A DNA stretch of 64,000 nucleotides from Corynebacterium sp. UBA2622 (GTDB lineage Bacteria; Actinomycetota; Actinomycetes; Mycobacteriales; Mycobacteriaceae). The position numbers and the translations under genes were made by a program. Of this stretch, positions 1 through 10,467 are shown one piece after another. The DNA lies in NCBI RefSeq assembly GCF_002339505.1, contig NZ_DDJO01000023.1, forward strand, positions 86,470-150,469, given 5' to 3'. Below the pieces are notes generated by a model, which worked only from the letters and a program-made list of their open reading frames with translations, had not been told where the DNA came from and did not search any database. Position 1 is the stretch's first letter; each line of letters opens with the position of its first letter.

Positions 1-1382
1 ACCCGAGCGTGATCATCGCCGACGAGCCGACAACGGCGCTCGACGTGACCATTCAGGCGCAGATTCTCAACGTCATCAAGGTCGCCCAGAAGGAGACGGG
101 GGCCGCCTGCATCATGATCACCCATGACATGGGCGTGGTGGCGAACATCGCGGACGACGTCCTCGTCATGTACGGCGGCCGGCCCGTCGAAAAGGCCGAC
201 GTGCGCACGCTGTTCCACGCCCCGCGCATGCCGTACTCCATCGGCCTTCTCGGCTCGACCCCGCGCGTCGATCAGCCCTCCACCGAGCCCCTGACCTACA
301 TCGAGGGCAACCCCCCGCAGCTCATCGATGTCAAGAACCAGTGCCAGTTCGCCCCCCGCTGCCCCGCCGCCGTCGAGGCGTGCCTCTCCGGGGAACCGCC
401 CATGAAACCGGTGGAACCCGGCACCACCCACGAGGCCGCGTGCATCCGCAGGGACGAGATCTCCGGTGGCATGATCGGCGGCAAACCGCTTTACCCCGTG
501 CCGAAGCTTCCAGACGACCCCTTCGCCGGCGTCCCCCGCGAGAAGCGCGAGGTGACCCTGGAGGTGGAGAACCTCAACAAGGAGTTCGCGCTGACCAAGG
601 GGGCGCTGGTGAAGCGGCGCGTGGGCACCGTGCAGGCCGTGAAGAACGTGTCCTTCGACCTGCGCGCCGGTGAGTGCCTGGCCATCGTGGGCGAGTCCGG
701 CTCCGGCAAGACCACCACCCTGCTGGAGATCATGAACCTCGAGCCCGCAGAGGGCAGCCGCATCGTGCTGCGCGGAGAGGACGCCTCGACCTTCAACCAC
801 GCCCGGCGCCAAGCCGCCCGCCGCAACCTGCAGATGGTCTTCCAGGACCCGATGAGCTCACTGAACCCGCGCATGACGGTCAAGGAGATCCTCAGCGAGC
901 CGCTCGACGCGCTGGGTTACGAGGGCGACAAGGACACCCGCGTGGCGGAGCTCATGCGCACCGTCGGACTGGACGCGTCCCACATCGACCGCTTCCCCGG
1001 GCACTTCTCGGGCGGGCAGCGTCAGCGCATCGGCCTCGCCCGCGCATTGGCGACGAACCCCTCCGTCATCGTGCTCGACGAGCCGGTCTCGGCCCTGGAC
1101 GTGTCCATCCAGGCGGGTGTGATCAACCTGCTCGAATCGCTGAAGCGGGAGCTGGGGTTGTCCTACCTCTTCGTGGCCCACGACCTGTCGGTGGTGCGCC
1201 ACCTCTCCGACCGGGTCGCCGTGATGTACAAGGGTGACTTCGTGGAGTTCGGCGACGCCGACGAAGTCTTCGACAACCCGCAGCACCCCTACACCCGGGC
1301 ACTGCTCTCGGCCATCCCGATCCCGGACCCCGACGTGGAGCGCAACCGGGTGCCGCTGAAATACACCCCGGAGGCCGGTTAA
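1..1382 (+). CDS. peptide ABC transporter, fused double ATPase (5' end outside window)
   Basis: This is the energising ATPase of an oligopeptide/dipeptide importer (DppD-DppF type fused into one chain). The reading frame is open from base 3, so the true start and the first Walker A lie upstream of the window. Visible in order are the first Walker B (ADEPTTALD), the oligopeptide-ABC C-terminal region with its Cys-containing motif (CQFAPRCPAA), then a complete second ABC domain with Walker A GESGSGKTT, signature SGGQRQR and Walker B VLDEPVSALD. It overlaps the convergent neighbour by 4 bases. It resembles the fused ATPase at 4799-6601, so it belongs to a second peptide transporter whose other parts are not in view. 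Which peptide it carries cannot be judged. Confidence 0.9.
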   Translation, partial: PSVIIADEPTTALDVTIQAQILNVIKVAQKETGAACIMITHDMGVVANIADDVLVMYGGRPVEKADVRTLFHAPRMPYSIGLLGSTPRVDQPSTEPLTYIEGNPPQLIDVKNQCQFAPRCPAAVEACLSGEPPMKPVEPGTTHEAACIRRDEISGGMIGGKPLYPVPKLPDDPFAGVPREKREVTLEVENLNKEFALTKGALVKRRVGTVQAVKNVSFDLRAGECLAIVGESGSGKTTTLLEIMNLEPAEGSRIVLRGEDASTFNHARRQAARRNLQMVFQDPMSSLNPRMTVKEILSEPLDALGYEGDKDTRVAELMRTVGLDASHIDRFPGHFSGGQRQRIGLARALATNPSVIVLDEPVSALDVSIQAGVINLLESLKRELGLSYLFVAHDLSVVRHLSDRVAVMYKGDFVEFGDADEVFDNPQHPYTRALLSAIPIPDPDVERNRVPLKYTPEAG

Positions 1383-1849
1383 ACCACGCGCACGGTGACG
1401 TCGACGGGCGGCCGCGGCATCCCCGCCTCCTGCGCCGCCCACATGTCCCAGTAGTCCGCGTACCCGGGATCGCGCTGCAGGGCCCGGGACCTGCGCACAC
1501 CCGCTGCCGCGACCACCCGCACGGTGGTCACGTCTCCGCGGGCCCGCGCGGCGCGTATCGACGCCCCCGTCACCGCCCCCACTCCCTCCACAATCACGTC
1601 GGCCGCCGGATGGAGCTCCACCCACCCGGCGCGCCGGTGAGCGCCCCAGTCCCAGCGCCAGTACCCCGGGCTCCGCGGGTGCAGGACATCCCGGGCAACC
1701 ATCCGCGCACCCTCCGCGAGTCCTCCCCACCCGGGGTAGAAATCGTCGAGGTGGACCACGCGGATGCCCAGCGCGCGCCCCATGACTGCGGCAAGCGTGG
1801 TCTTCCCGGCGCCGGAGGGGCCGTCGATAAGCACCGTGTAGGGCCTCAC
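1379..1849 (-). CDS. P-loop kinase-like NTPase (uridine kinase-like)
   Basis: A 156-residue protein with Walker A near the N-terminus (IDGPSGAGKTTLA) and a following HLDDFYPGW segment, as in the uridine kinase / phosphoribulokinase-like fold where the Asp-Asp-Phe motif lies near the phosphate acceptor. An open frame extends further 5', but the GTG at 1849 is preferred: it overlaps the TGA of the preceding ecfT in a GTGA arrangement and brings the P-loop to its usual distance from the N-terminus. It is the last gene of the ykoEDC-like operon. The substrate is unknown; a nucleoside or a thiamine-pathway precursor are both guesses. Confidence 0.7.
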   Translation of the reverse strand: MRPYTVLIDGPSGAGKTTLAAVMGRALGIRVVHLDDFYPGWGGLAEGARMVARDVLHPRSPGYWRWDWGAHRRAGWVELHPAADVIVEGVGAVTGASIRAARARGDVTTVRVVAAAGVRRSRALQRDPGYADYWDMWAAQEAGMPRPPVDVTVRVV

Positions 1850-2613
1850 CCCACGCTCCACAGGGGGCGGAAGTGGCCGCTGTACCACGCCGCGGCGAGC
1901 GCGACCGCGGCGGCCAGGATGCTCAGCACCATGACCAGCCAGTCGATCCGGTACAGGCGCGACGCGCGGGCGTGGCTGCGCGGGGTGCCGCGCCCGAAGC
2001 CGCGGGCCTCCATTGCCGTGGCGAGCTTGCCGGCGCGGCGCAGGCTCATCACCAGCAGACCGAAGGCGAGGGAGAGCCAGTAGCGCACCCGGCCGGTGTC
2101 GGCGATGCCGCGGGCGCGCCGGGAGCGGCGCATCGCATCGAGGTCGCCGCGCAGGAGGGTGAGCATACGGAACGCGGCGACTGTTCCGATGACGAAGCGC
2201 TCCGGCAGGTGGAGAACCTGTGAGAGCCCGTCACCGAGGTCGGTCGGGTCCACGTCCGCGGAGAGCACCACGACGGGAAGCGCGATGGCCAGCATGCGCA
2301 GGACGATGGCGGCCGCGAGGCTCAGGGAGAGCTGGGAGACCTCGACGAGGCCCCAGCTGAGGTAGACCTCTCCCCCGCTCTGGCCGTAGAGGGCCATGGG
2401 GATGCCGGAGATGGGGGCGACGAGCAGCAGCGGCCACGCGCGGCGCAGCGTCCTCGTCCAACCGACCCCGCACAGCGGGGCAACTGTCAAGGTCAGCGCG
2501 ATGGCGACGGTGGCGGAAACCCAGTCGATGGTGACCATCAGCGGGGTGGTGAACAGCGCCAGGGCGAGGATGCGGGTGACGGGGTTGACCCCGGCGATGA
2601 GGTTGCGGGTCAC
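1846..2613 (-). CDS. ykoC: ECF transporter transmembrane T component (EcfT/YkoC-like)
   Basis: A 255-residue membrane protein of the CbiQ/EcfT family, the scaffold that couples ATP hydrolysis to the substrate-binding S component. Hydrophobic segments near the N-terminus (LALALFTTPLMVTI), in the middle (AAAIVLRMLAIALPVVVL) and at the C-terminus (LVMVLSILAAAVALAAAW) are plain. The coupling region carries the Ala-Arg-Gly motifs expected of EcfT: SRRARG near residue 165 and MEARGFG near residue 205. Its start overlaps the stop of the upstream double ATPase by 4 bases, so it is translationally coupled. With the S component and the riboswitch this is the thiamine-precursor ECF system known as YkoEDC. 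Confidence 0.85.
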   Translation of the reverse strand: MTRNLIAGVNPVTRILALALFTTPLMVTIDWVSATVAIALTLTVAPLCGVGWTRTLRRAWPLLLVAPISGIPMALYGQSGGEVYLSWGLVEVSQLSLSLAAAIVLRMLAIALPVVVLSADVDPTDLGDGLSQVLHLPERFVIGTVAAFRMLTLLRGDLDAMRRSRRARGIADTGRVRYWLSLAFGLLVMSLRRAGKLATAMEARGFGRGTPRSHARASRLYRIDWLVMVLSILAAAVALAAAWYSGHFRPLWSVG

Positions 2614-3929
2614 GTCAGCACCTCGCGGTGGTCGCCGAGGGAGGAGATGAAGGCGTCGTCGTGGGTGATGGACACCACCGTCACGCCTTCCTCGGTCAAC
2701 TCGCGGATCAGGCCCACCAGCTCAGCGAAGGTGCGGTCGTCCTGGCCGAAGGTCGGCTCGTCGAGGAAGACCAGGCCCGGGGCGTTGACCAGCGCGGTGG
2801 CCACGGACAGGCGGCGCTTCTCCCCTCCCGAGAGGGTGAAGGGGTTCGCGCCCCGCAGGTGATCCAGGCGCAGCCGGGACAAAAGGGCGTCGACCCGCTC
2901 GCGCGGGGCGCCGGAGAGTTCCATCTCCGCCTGCACCGTGCTGGTGACAAACTGGTGCTCCGGATCCTGGAAGACGTAGCCGATGCGCGCGGCCAGGTCC
3001 CGGGAGGGCCACTCGTGGGGCGGGGCGCCCAGCCCGCGGGCCACTTCCGGGGAGTAGTCAGCACGGCCGGCGCGGGGGACGGTCAAGCCCGCAAGCGCCA
3101 GTGCCAGGGTGGTTTTTCCGGTGCCGTTGGCGCCGGTTATGACCGTCGAGAAGCCCTGGGGCACCGTGATGGAGCGCGGCGGACCCCACAGGGGCTGGAG
3201 ACCGAGAGCACGCACCGCGGATTCCGCGCCGTCCGGCACCGCCCGTGCCGGGGGGAGGGTCGGCGGCATGGGCAGCTCGGAGGCGGCGATGCGGTGCAAA
3301 CCGGCGGGGTCCAGCCGGTAGAAGGTGTCGATGACCCCCGCCCAGTGCATCGGGCGGTGCTCCACCACGATCAGGCTCGCCCCGGTGAGACGGCAGACGC
3401 GGTCCACGGCGCCCACGATGTCGTCGCGCCCCGCGGGGTCGAGGTTGGCGGTGGGCTCGTCGAGCACAATGATCGTCGCGCCCATCGCGATAACCCCGGC
3501 GAGCGCCAGGCGCTGCTTCTGCCCGCCGGAGAGGTGCGCGGTGTTGTGGTCGAGCGGCACGTCGAGGCCCACCGCGTCGAGGGCCGCGTCCACGCGGCGC
3601 CAGATCTCCTCCCGGGGCACACCGAGGTTTTCCGCGCCGAAGGCGACGTCGTCCCCCACGCGGGTGAGGATGGTCTGCGCCTCGGGGTCCTGCATTACCA
3701 TCCCAACCGCGCCGTCGACCGAAATGGAGCCGAGCATGTGGCCTTCCTCGCCGTCCGAGGCCAACCCGGCGATCACGGAGAGCAGCGTCGACTTGCCCGA
3801 GCCGGAATCGCCGGTGATGAGCACCCTCTCCCCCGCCGCGACGTCGAGGTCGATGCCGGTGAACGCGGGGTCCCTCCTCGTCGCGTGGTGGTACCCGAGC
3901 CCCCGCGCCGAGACAACCGCCTGCGCCAT
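2610..3929 (-). CDS. ykoD: ECF transporter double ATPase (EcfA1-EcfA2 fusion, YkoD-like)
   Basis: A 439-residue protein with two complete ABC domains. The first has Walker A GDSGSGKS at residues 40-47, signature LSGGQKQR and Walker B IIVLDEPTANLD. The second has Walker A GANGTGKT at 266-273, signature LSGGEKRR and Walker B VFLDEPTFGQD. It supplies energy to the S component encoded 4 bases upstream and the T component downstream. The frame is open further 5', but ATG 3929 follows directly after the TAG of the upstream gene and begins the conserved ABC fold at the right distance. Fusion of both ATPases into one chain is usual for YkoD. Confidence 0.9.
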   Translation of the reverse strand: MAQAVVSARGLGYHHATRRDPAFTGIDLDVAAGERVLITGDSGSGKSTLLSVIAGLASDGEEGHMLGSISVDGAVGMVMQDPEAQTILTRVGDDVAFGAENLGVPREEIWRRVDAALDAVGLDVPLDHNTAHLSGGQKQRLALAGVIAMGATIIVLDEPTANLDPAGRDDIVGAVDRVCRLTGASLIVVEHRPMHWAGVIDTFYRLDPAGLHRIAASELPMPPTLPPARAVPDGAESAVRALGLQPLWGPPRSITVPQGFSTVITGANGTGKTTLALALAGLTVPRAGRADYSPEVARGLGAPPHEWPSRDLAARIGYVFQDPEHQFVTSTVQAEMELSGAPRERVDALLSRLRLDHLRGANPFTLSGGEKRRLSVATALVNAPGLVFLDEPTFGQDDRTFAELVGLIRELTEEGVTVVSITHDDAFISSLGDHREVLT

Positions 3930-3933
3930 GCGG

Positions 3934-4554
3934 CTAGATTCCGCGGGCCCCGAAGCGCTCGCGGCCGGCGGCGAAGCGGTCCAGGGCACCGGTCTTGGCC
4001 AGGGCACCCACCAGCCAGTAGGCCAGGAGGCCCGCGAGAACAACGCCCGAGATGGCCATGCACACCAGGTAGATGACGTTGAAGGTGATGCTCATCGCGA
4101 GGTTGCCGGAGGTGAAGAGCTCGAGAATGAACGCGCCCACCGCCGAGCCGACGCCCGCGAGGGCGGCGACGGTGAGCGAGAAGCGTCGGTAAGCGAAAAT
4201 GAGGAAGACCAGCTCCGCGCCGAGCCCCTGGGCCAGGCCGGAATAGAGCGTCTCGATGCCCCACTGGCTGCCGATCAGCGCGGAGACGCTGGCGGCGATG
4301 ACCTCGACGAACACGGCGGCACCCGGCTTGCGGATGATCAGCCCGCCGAGCGTGCCGCCGAGGAACCACACCCCGGTGAACAACCCGCCGAGGCCCGGAG
4401 TGAGCGCGTCGAACGCCTTGAAGCCGGCGTAGCCCACGGTGTTCCACACCCAGAAGATGAGGCCGCAGGCGACGCCGAGCACGGCCGCGGTGACGATGTC
4501 GATCACGCGCCACTGCAGGCTGCGCGCGGGAGTTGTGGAGGTAGGTGCAGTCAT
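3934..4554 (-). CDS. ykoE: thiamine-precursor ECF transporter S component (YkoE family)
   Basis: A 206-residue substrate-binding membrane protein with about six hydrophobic segments. Residues such as FWVWNTVGYAGF and the aromatic-rich stretches match the YkoE family, the S subunit proposed to take up hydroxymethylpyrimidine or a related thiamine precursor. ATG 4554 was chosen because it lies just downstream of a TPP riboswitch and an AGGAAGG ribosome-binding site; the longer open frame merely reads through the riboswitch. It is the first gene of the operon ykoE-ykoD-ykoC-kinase. Substrate identity is inferred from the riboswitch and the family, not visible in the protein itself. Confidence 0.85.
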   Translation of the reverse strand: MTAPTSTTPARSLQWRVIDIVTAAVLGVACGLIFWVWNTVGYAGFKAFDALTPGLGGLFTGVWFLGGTLGGLIIRKPGAAVFVEVIAASVSALIGSQWGIETLYSGLAQGLGAELVFLIFAYRRFSLTVAALAGVGSAVGAFILELFTSGNLAMSITFNVIYLVCMAISGVVLAGLLAYWLVGALAKTGALDRFAAGRERFGARGI

Positions 4555-4562
4555 GGAGTTTT

Positions 4563-4648
4563 CCTTCCTAAACGCCGGCATTACCCGGATCAGGTTCAAC
4601 GGTTCGCCCTCAGGCATCTCAGCCCCCGTTCCGGGGAGCACCCGCGTT
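4563..4648 (-). promoter_or_regulatory. TPP (thi-box) riboswitch
   Basis: Read on the minus strand, the leader has the conserved thiamin-pyrophosphate aptamer blocks in order: GGGTGCTCC, then CTGAGATG, then TTGAACCTGATCCGGGTAA followed by TGCCGGCG. The 3' end of the aptamer runs into AGGAAGG, the ribosome-binding site of ykoE, about 8 bases before ATG. This favours control of translation initiation: bound TPP would close the last helix and hide the site. No separate terminator hairpin with a T-run is seen between aptamer and gene. Confidence 0.95.
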
Positions 4649-4741
4649 GTTGCAACGTGTCCGGGACAGCATAGCAAGGCGCGTGGCGCGGCCCGCTTGG
4701 CGACGTCCCGCCCGCCGCCCGGGGGAAGGTTCCCGGACGCG

Positions 4742-4781
4742 AAAACACCCGGGAGGAGACGGTTGCCCGCCCTCCCGGGTG
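4742..4781 (-). terminator. intrinsic terminator of the dpp operon
   Basis: On the minus strand, 17 bases after the stop of the fused dpp ATPase, CACCCGGGAGG pairs perfectly with CCTCCCGGGTG (11 bp) and is followed by TTTT. It separates the dpp operon from the riboswitch-controlled ykoEDC operon. Confidence 0.8.
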
Positions 4782-4798
4782 CCTGCCGGCCGCTGGAG

Positions 4799-6597
<1,799 letters not shown>

Positions 6598-6601
<4 letters not shown>

Positions 6602-7632
6602 CGCTTCCTCGCCTTCGGGTCGAGGGCGTCGCGCACGGCGTCGCCCATCATGATGAAGCTCAGCACGGTCAGGGCCAGAGCGATTGCCGGGTAGAACAGA
6701 ACCATCGGCTTGGTGCGCAGCGACGCCTGGGCGGCGGAGATGTCGCCGCCCCACGACACGACCGTCGACGGCAGGCCGATGCCCAGGAAGGACAGCGTCG
6801 CCTCGGCGACGATGAACGTGCCCAGGGCGACGGTGGCGTAGACGATGATCGGCGCGGCGGCGTTCGGCATGATGTGGGAGGTGATGATCCGCAGGTCGGA
6901 TGCGCCAAGAGCGCGCGCCGCGGTGACGAACTCATCGTTCTTCACGCCCATGACCGCGCCGCGGGTGATGCGGGTGATCTGGGTCCAACCGAACATCGAC
7001 AGCGCGAAAACGACCATCCAGATGGAGCGCTGGTTCTGGAACATCGACATGACCACGATGGCGGCCAGTACGAGCGGCACCGCGAAGAAGATGTCCGTCA
7101 GGCGCGAGAGGATGGTGTCCCAGATCCCGCCGTAGAAGCCCGCGATGGCACCCAATATCGCACCGATGATGGTGACAAAGAGGGTGGTGAGCACGCCCAC
7201 CGTGACGGAGGCCCGGGCGCCGTAGATCGTGCGCGAGTAGATGTCGCAGCCCTGACGATCAAAGCCGAAGGGGTGGCCGCCGGTGGGGCCCTTCAGGGAG
7301 CTGCCGAGCTCGCAGGCGCGCGGGTCGACGCTGGTGAACAACCCCGGGGCGATGGCCAGCGCGATCGTCGCCAGGATGAGCGCGGCGGAAATCCAGAACA
7401 GCGGGCGGCGGCGCAGGTAGCGCCACGCCTCGCCCCACTGGCTGGTGGGTGCGGAATCGTCGGAGACGGCGTCGACGGCGCCCAGGCCGGTCTCGTCCGT
7501 CTCGGCGATGAAGTAGTCCTGGCCGCGGCGCAGGCCCGCGTCGGCGGAAACCGCATCACGGGTCTCGTTGCCGAGATCGTCGTTGATGTCCCGGGCAGCC
7601 GCGGTGTTCCGTGAGGTTTCGTTGTTAGGCAT
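6598..7632 (-). CDS. dppC: peptide ABC transporter permease (DppC-like)
   Basis: A 344-residue inner-membrane permease. After a hydrophilic N-terminal extension of about 85 residues come the OppC/DppC N-terminal helix (WISAALILATIALAIAPG) and five more membrane segments, including the BPD transport EAA loop (EFVTAARALGASDLRIITSHIMPN). It pairs with DppB to form the channel. ATG 7632 lies 8 bases inside the end of dppB, which implies translational coupling, and the conserved domain begins well after it. The long acidic extension is at the high end for the family and may be regulatory or disordered. Confidence 0.92.
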
Positions 7633-8551
7633 AACGGATCCTTGGGTCGAGAACTGCGTAGAGGAGGTCAACGATGAGGTTGGCCACGATGTAGACGATG
7701 ACAAGCACGGTGGTGAAGGAGACCACCGTGGCCGGCTCACCCTTGATGATGGCCTGGTAGATCGTGCCACCCACGCCGTTGATGCCGAAGATTCCCTCGG
7801 TGACGATTGCGCCGCCCATGAGGGAGCCGAGGTCGGCGCCCAGGAAGGTAACGACGGGGATGAGTGAGTTACGCAGGACGTGGCGGGACATGACCGTGCC
7901 CCCGCTCAGGCCCTTGGCCCGGGCGGTGCGCACGTAGTCGGCCTTGAGGTTTTCACTGACCGACTGCCGTGTCAGGCGCACCACATACGCGAAGGAAAGC
8001 GAGCCCAGCACGATGGCGGGCATGAGCAGCGCCTCGAACGACGCGTTCCTGCCGACGGTGACCGGCAGCAGGCCCCATTTGACACCGATGAGGTACTGCA
8101 GCACGAAGCCGATGACGAAGGAGGGAACCGCGATGACGAACAGGGACACGACGAGAATCGTGGAATCGAAGATGCCCCCGCGGCGCATACCGGCGATGAC
8201 ACCGAAGATGATGCCCAGGACGGCCTCGAAGACCAGCGCCATGATGGCGAGCTTGATGGTCACCGGGAATGCGTGGGCCATCACGGAGGTGACGGGCTGA
8301 CCGGAGAAGGTCGTGCCGAAGTCGCCCGTGAAAATGCCCTTGATGTAGTAGAGGTACTGGACGAGGAAGGGTTTATCGAGGTGGTACTGCGCCTCGATGC
8401 GTGCTCGCGCTGCCTCCGACAGGCCACGGTCTCCACCGAGGGCCTGGACGGGGTCACCCGGCATGAGGAACACCAGCGCGTACAGAAGCAGCGTGGCGCC
8501 GAAGAAAACCGGGATCATCTGGAGCAGCCGTCGCCCGATATAACGCAACAT
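7625..8551 (-). CDS. dppB: peptide ABC transporter permease (DppB-like)
   Basis: A 308-residue permease starting MLRYIGRRLLQMIPVFFG, the classic DppB/OppB N-terminus. Motifs include FLMPGDPVQALGG in the first periplasmic loop and the EAA loop DYVRTARAKGLSGGTVMSRHVLRNS. About six membrane helices are evident and the length is typical. It follows dppA after a 128-base gap holding a stem-loop and overlaps dppC by 8 bases. Partner of DppC; substrate peptides not deducible. Confidence 0.93.
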   Translation of the reverse strand: MLRYIGRRLLQMIPVFFGATLLLYALVFLMPGDPVQALGGDRGLSEAARARIEAQYHLDKPFLVQYLYYIKGIFTGDFGTTFSGQPVTSVMAHAFPVTIKLAIMALVFEAVLGIIFGVIAGMRRGGIFDSTILVVSLFVIAVPSFVIGFVLQYLIGVKWGLLPVTVGRNASFEALLMPAIVLGSLSFAYVVRLTRQSVSENLKADYVRTARAKGLSGGTVMSRHVLRNSLIPVVTFLGADLGSLMGGAIVTEGIFGINGVGGTIYQAIIKGEPATVVSFTTVLVIVYIVANLIVDLLYAVLDPRIRYA

Positions 8552-8628
8552 GCTTGCGGGCTCTCCTTAGGTATGTGAACGGAATGTACTGCGGTGCAGT
8601 GAAATGTATGAGGTGGCGGAAAGACGGG

Positions 8629-8657
8629 CACCCCCCTGGCACGGGGCCAGCGGGGTG
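8629..8657 (-). terminator. stem-loop between dppA and dppB (attenuator or mRNA stabiliser)
   Basis: On the minus strand CACCCCGCTGGC pairs with GCCAGGGGGGTG (11 of 12 positions) around a CCCGT loop. There is no clear T-run, so it is more likely a partial terminator or a 3'-protecting hairpin than a full stop. Such hairpins commonly let the binding-protein gene be expressed above the membrane genes. Confidence 0.55.
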
Positions 8658-8679
8658 TCGCGGTCTAACCGGTCACGGA

Positions 8680-10284
8680 TTACTTCTTGGTGATCTGCTC
8701 GTAGACCGGCACGGACTTCCAGTTGAACTTGACGTTCTCAACCTTGTCCGAGGAGCCGCCGGTGACGTTCGCGTACCACAGCGGGATTGCCGGGAGCTCC
8801 TTGAGCAGGATCTCCTGGGCCTCGTTGTACTTCGGGGTGGCCTGCTCCGGGGTGGAGGCGCCGGCCGCCTCCTTCAGGAGGGCGTCGAACTGCGGGTTGG
8901 TGTAGTCACCGTCGTTCGAGCTGGCCTTGGTGGTGTACAGCGGGGTGAGGAAGTTGCCCAGGGTCGGGAAGTCTCCCTGCCAGCCGGTACGGAAGGCACC
9001 CTGCATGCGGCGGTTCTTGATGTCGTCGCGCAGCGACTTGAAGTCCGGGTAGGCGTTGCCCTCGGCATCGATCCCGAGGGTGTTGCGGATGGAGTTCGTC
9101 ACCGCGTCGACCCACGCCTGGTGGCCACCGTCCGCGTTGTAGGAGATGGTGAACTTGCCGCTGTAGGGCGAGATTGCGTCAGCCTGGGCCCAGAGGCGCT
9201 TGGCCTCCTCGGCGTTGTAGTTCAGGACGTCCTCGCCCTTGAGGGAGTCGGAGTGGCCCGGGATGACCGGAGAGGTGAAGTCGCTGGCCGGGGTACGGGT
9301 GCCCTGGAAGATGGTGTCGGTGATCTGCTTGCGGTCGATCGCGCGGGAAATCGCCTGGCGGCGGAGGTTGCCCTCCTCACCGGAGAAGTGCGGGAGGTTC
9401 TCCGGGATGGTGAAGGACTGGAACACCGCGGCCGGCTGGTTCACGGCGCGGTCACCCAGCTCGTCGCGGAAGGTGGAGAAGGCGGAGTCCGGCACGGCAT
9501 CGAGGACGTCGAGGTTGCCCGCCAGCAGGTCCGAGTAGGAGGCGGTTTGCTGCGCATAGAAGACGAACGTCACGCCATCGTTCTTTGCCTTGCGGTCGCC
9601 GTTGTACTCGCCGTTGGGGACGATCGTGGCGTCCTGGTTGTGGTTCCACTTCTCCAGCTTGTACGGGCCGTTGGAGATCGGGTTCTCACCGTACTTCGCG
9701 ATGTCGTCGTAGGCGGAGGGGTGCATCGGGTAGAACGCGGAGTAGCCGAGCTGCGTCGGGAAGTCCGCCTCCGGCTGGGCAAGCTCGATGGTGAAGGTCT
9801 TGTCGTCGACAACCTTCAGGCCCTCCATGGACTCGGCACCCTCCTTGTAACCGAGGATCGGCTCGAAGAAGGAGGCACTGATGAGGGATTCCTTGACGGC
9901 GTAGTTCCACGCCTTGACAAAGTCCTCGGCCTTGACCGCGGAGCCGTCGGACCACTTGACGTCGTCCTTCAGGGTGACCTTGTAGGTCTTGTCGCCCTCC
10001 AGGTCGATGGACTTGGCCATGTCGTTGTGGGTGTGGCCTTCGGCGTCGTAGTAGACGAGACCCGAGTAGATCTCGTCGACGATGCGGCCGCCGCCGGTCT
10101 CATTCGTGTTGGCCGGAACCAGGGGGTTCTGGGGCTCGGAGCCGTTGGCCATGACGTAGTTGTCGCCGCCCTTGGACTTGCCGTCGCCGCCCTTGGCGTT
10201 GTCGGAACCGGAATCACCGCAGGCTGCAACGCCCAGGGTGAGGGCACTCGCCGCGAACACCGCTGCTGCTTTCTTAAGCTGCAC
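8680..10284 (-). CDS. dppA: peptide ABC transporter substrate-binding lipoprotein (DppA-like)
   Basis: A 534-residue extracytoplasmic binding protein of the SBP_bac_5 family. It has a lipoprotein signal (lysines at 4-5, hydrophobic core, lipobox LGVAAC with Cys22 as lipidation site) and a Gly/Ser/Lys linker. The family region follows, with the conserved segment DVKWSDGSAVKAEDFVKAW and the C-terminal NPQFDALLKEA region. Start GTG 10284 is preceded by GAAGGAGG at a good distance. It captures peptides outside the membrane and delivers them to DppBC. First gene of the operon dppABCD; a direct repeat lies about 110-140 bases upstream. Confidence 0.93.
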   Translation of the reverse strand: MQLKKAAAVFAASALTLGVAACGDSGSDNAKGGDGKSKGGDNYVMANGSEPQNPLVPANTNETGGGRIVDEIYSGLVYYDAEGHTHNDMAKSIDLEGDKTYKVTLKDDVKWSDGSAVKAEDFVKAWNYAVKESLISASFFEPILGYKEGAESMEGLKVVDDKTFTIELAQPEADFPTQLGYSAFYPMHPSAYDDIAKYGENPISNGPYKLEKWNHNQDATIVPNGEYNGDRKAKNDGVTFVFYAQQTASYSDLLAGNLDVLDAVPDSAFSTFRDELGDRAVNQPAAVFQSFTIPENLPHFSGEEGNLRRQAISRAIDRKQITDTIFQGTRTPASDFTSPVIPGHSDSLKGEDVLNYNAEEAKRLWAQADAISPYSGKFTISYNADGGHQAWVDAVTNSIRNTLGIDAEGNAYPDFKSLRDDIKNRRMQGAFRTGWQGDFPTLGNFLTPLYTTKASSNDGDYTNPQFDALLKEAAGASTPEQATPKYNEAQEILLKELPAIPLWYANVTGGSSDKVENVKFNWKSVPVYEQITKK

Positions 10285-10395
10285 AGCGCCTCCTTCGTTA
10301 GTTGTGTCGGGATAACGCGCGTCGAGTGCATTGAGTCACACCCGGCTCGTTGCCCCTTATTCCACCACACGGAAAGGCCGGTGTTGCTATTTTTT

Positions 10396-10421
10396 GTGAA
10401 GTTTCTGTCGCCGTGAAGTTT
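10396..10421. repeat. 9-bp direct repeat upstream of dppA
   Basis: GTGAAGTTT occurs at 10396-10404 and again at 10413-10421, a spacing of 17 bases, in the A/T-rich dppA upstream region. The spacing of under two helical turns and the position suggest tandem sites for a regulator, but no known motif is recognised. Confidence 0.4.
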
Positions 10422-10437
10422 TTCCTGTACGAACAAT

Positions 10438-10465
10438 GGGAAAACGGGGGTAAAAGTTTACCCCC
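10438..10465 (-). terminator. intrinsic terminator of the DUF2218 gene
   Basis: Two bases after the TAA at 10468, the minus strand reads GGGGGTAA, a 4-base loop, TTACCCCC, then CGTTTTCC. The 8-bp perfect stem with a short T-run fits a terminator for the leftward gene and insulates the dppA promoter. Confidence 0.65.
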
Positions 10466-10467
10466 GG

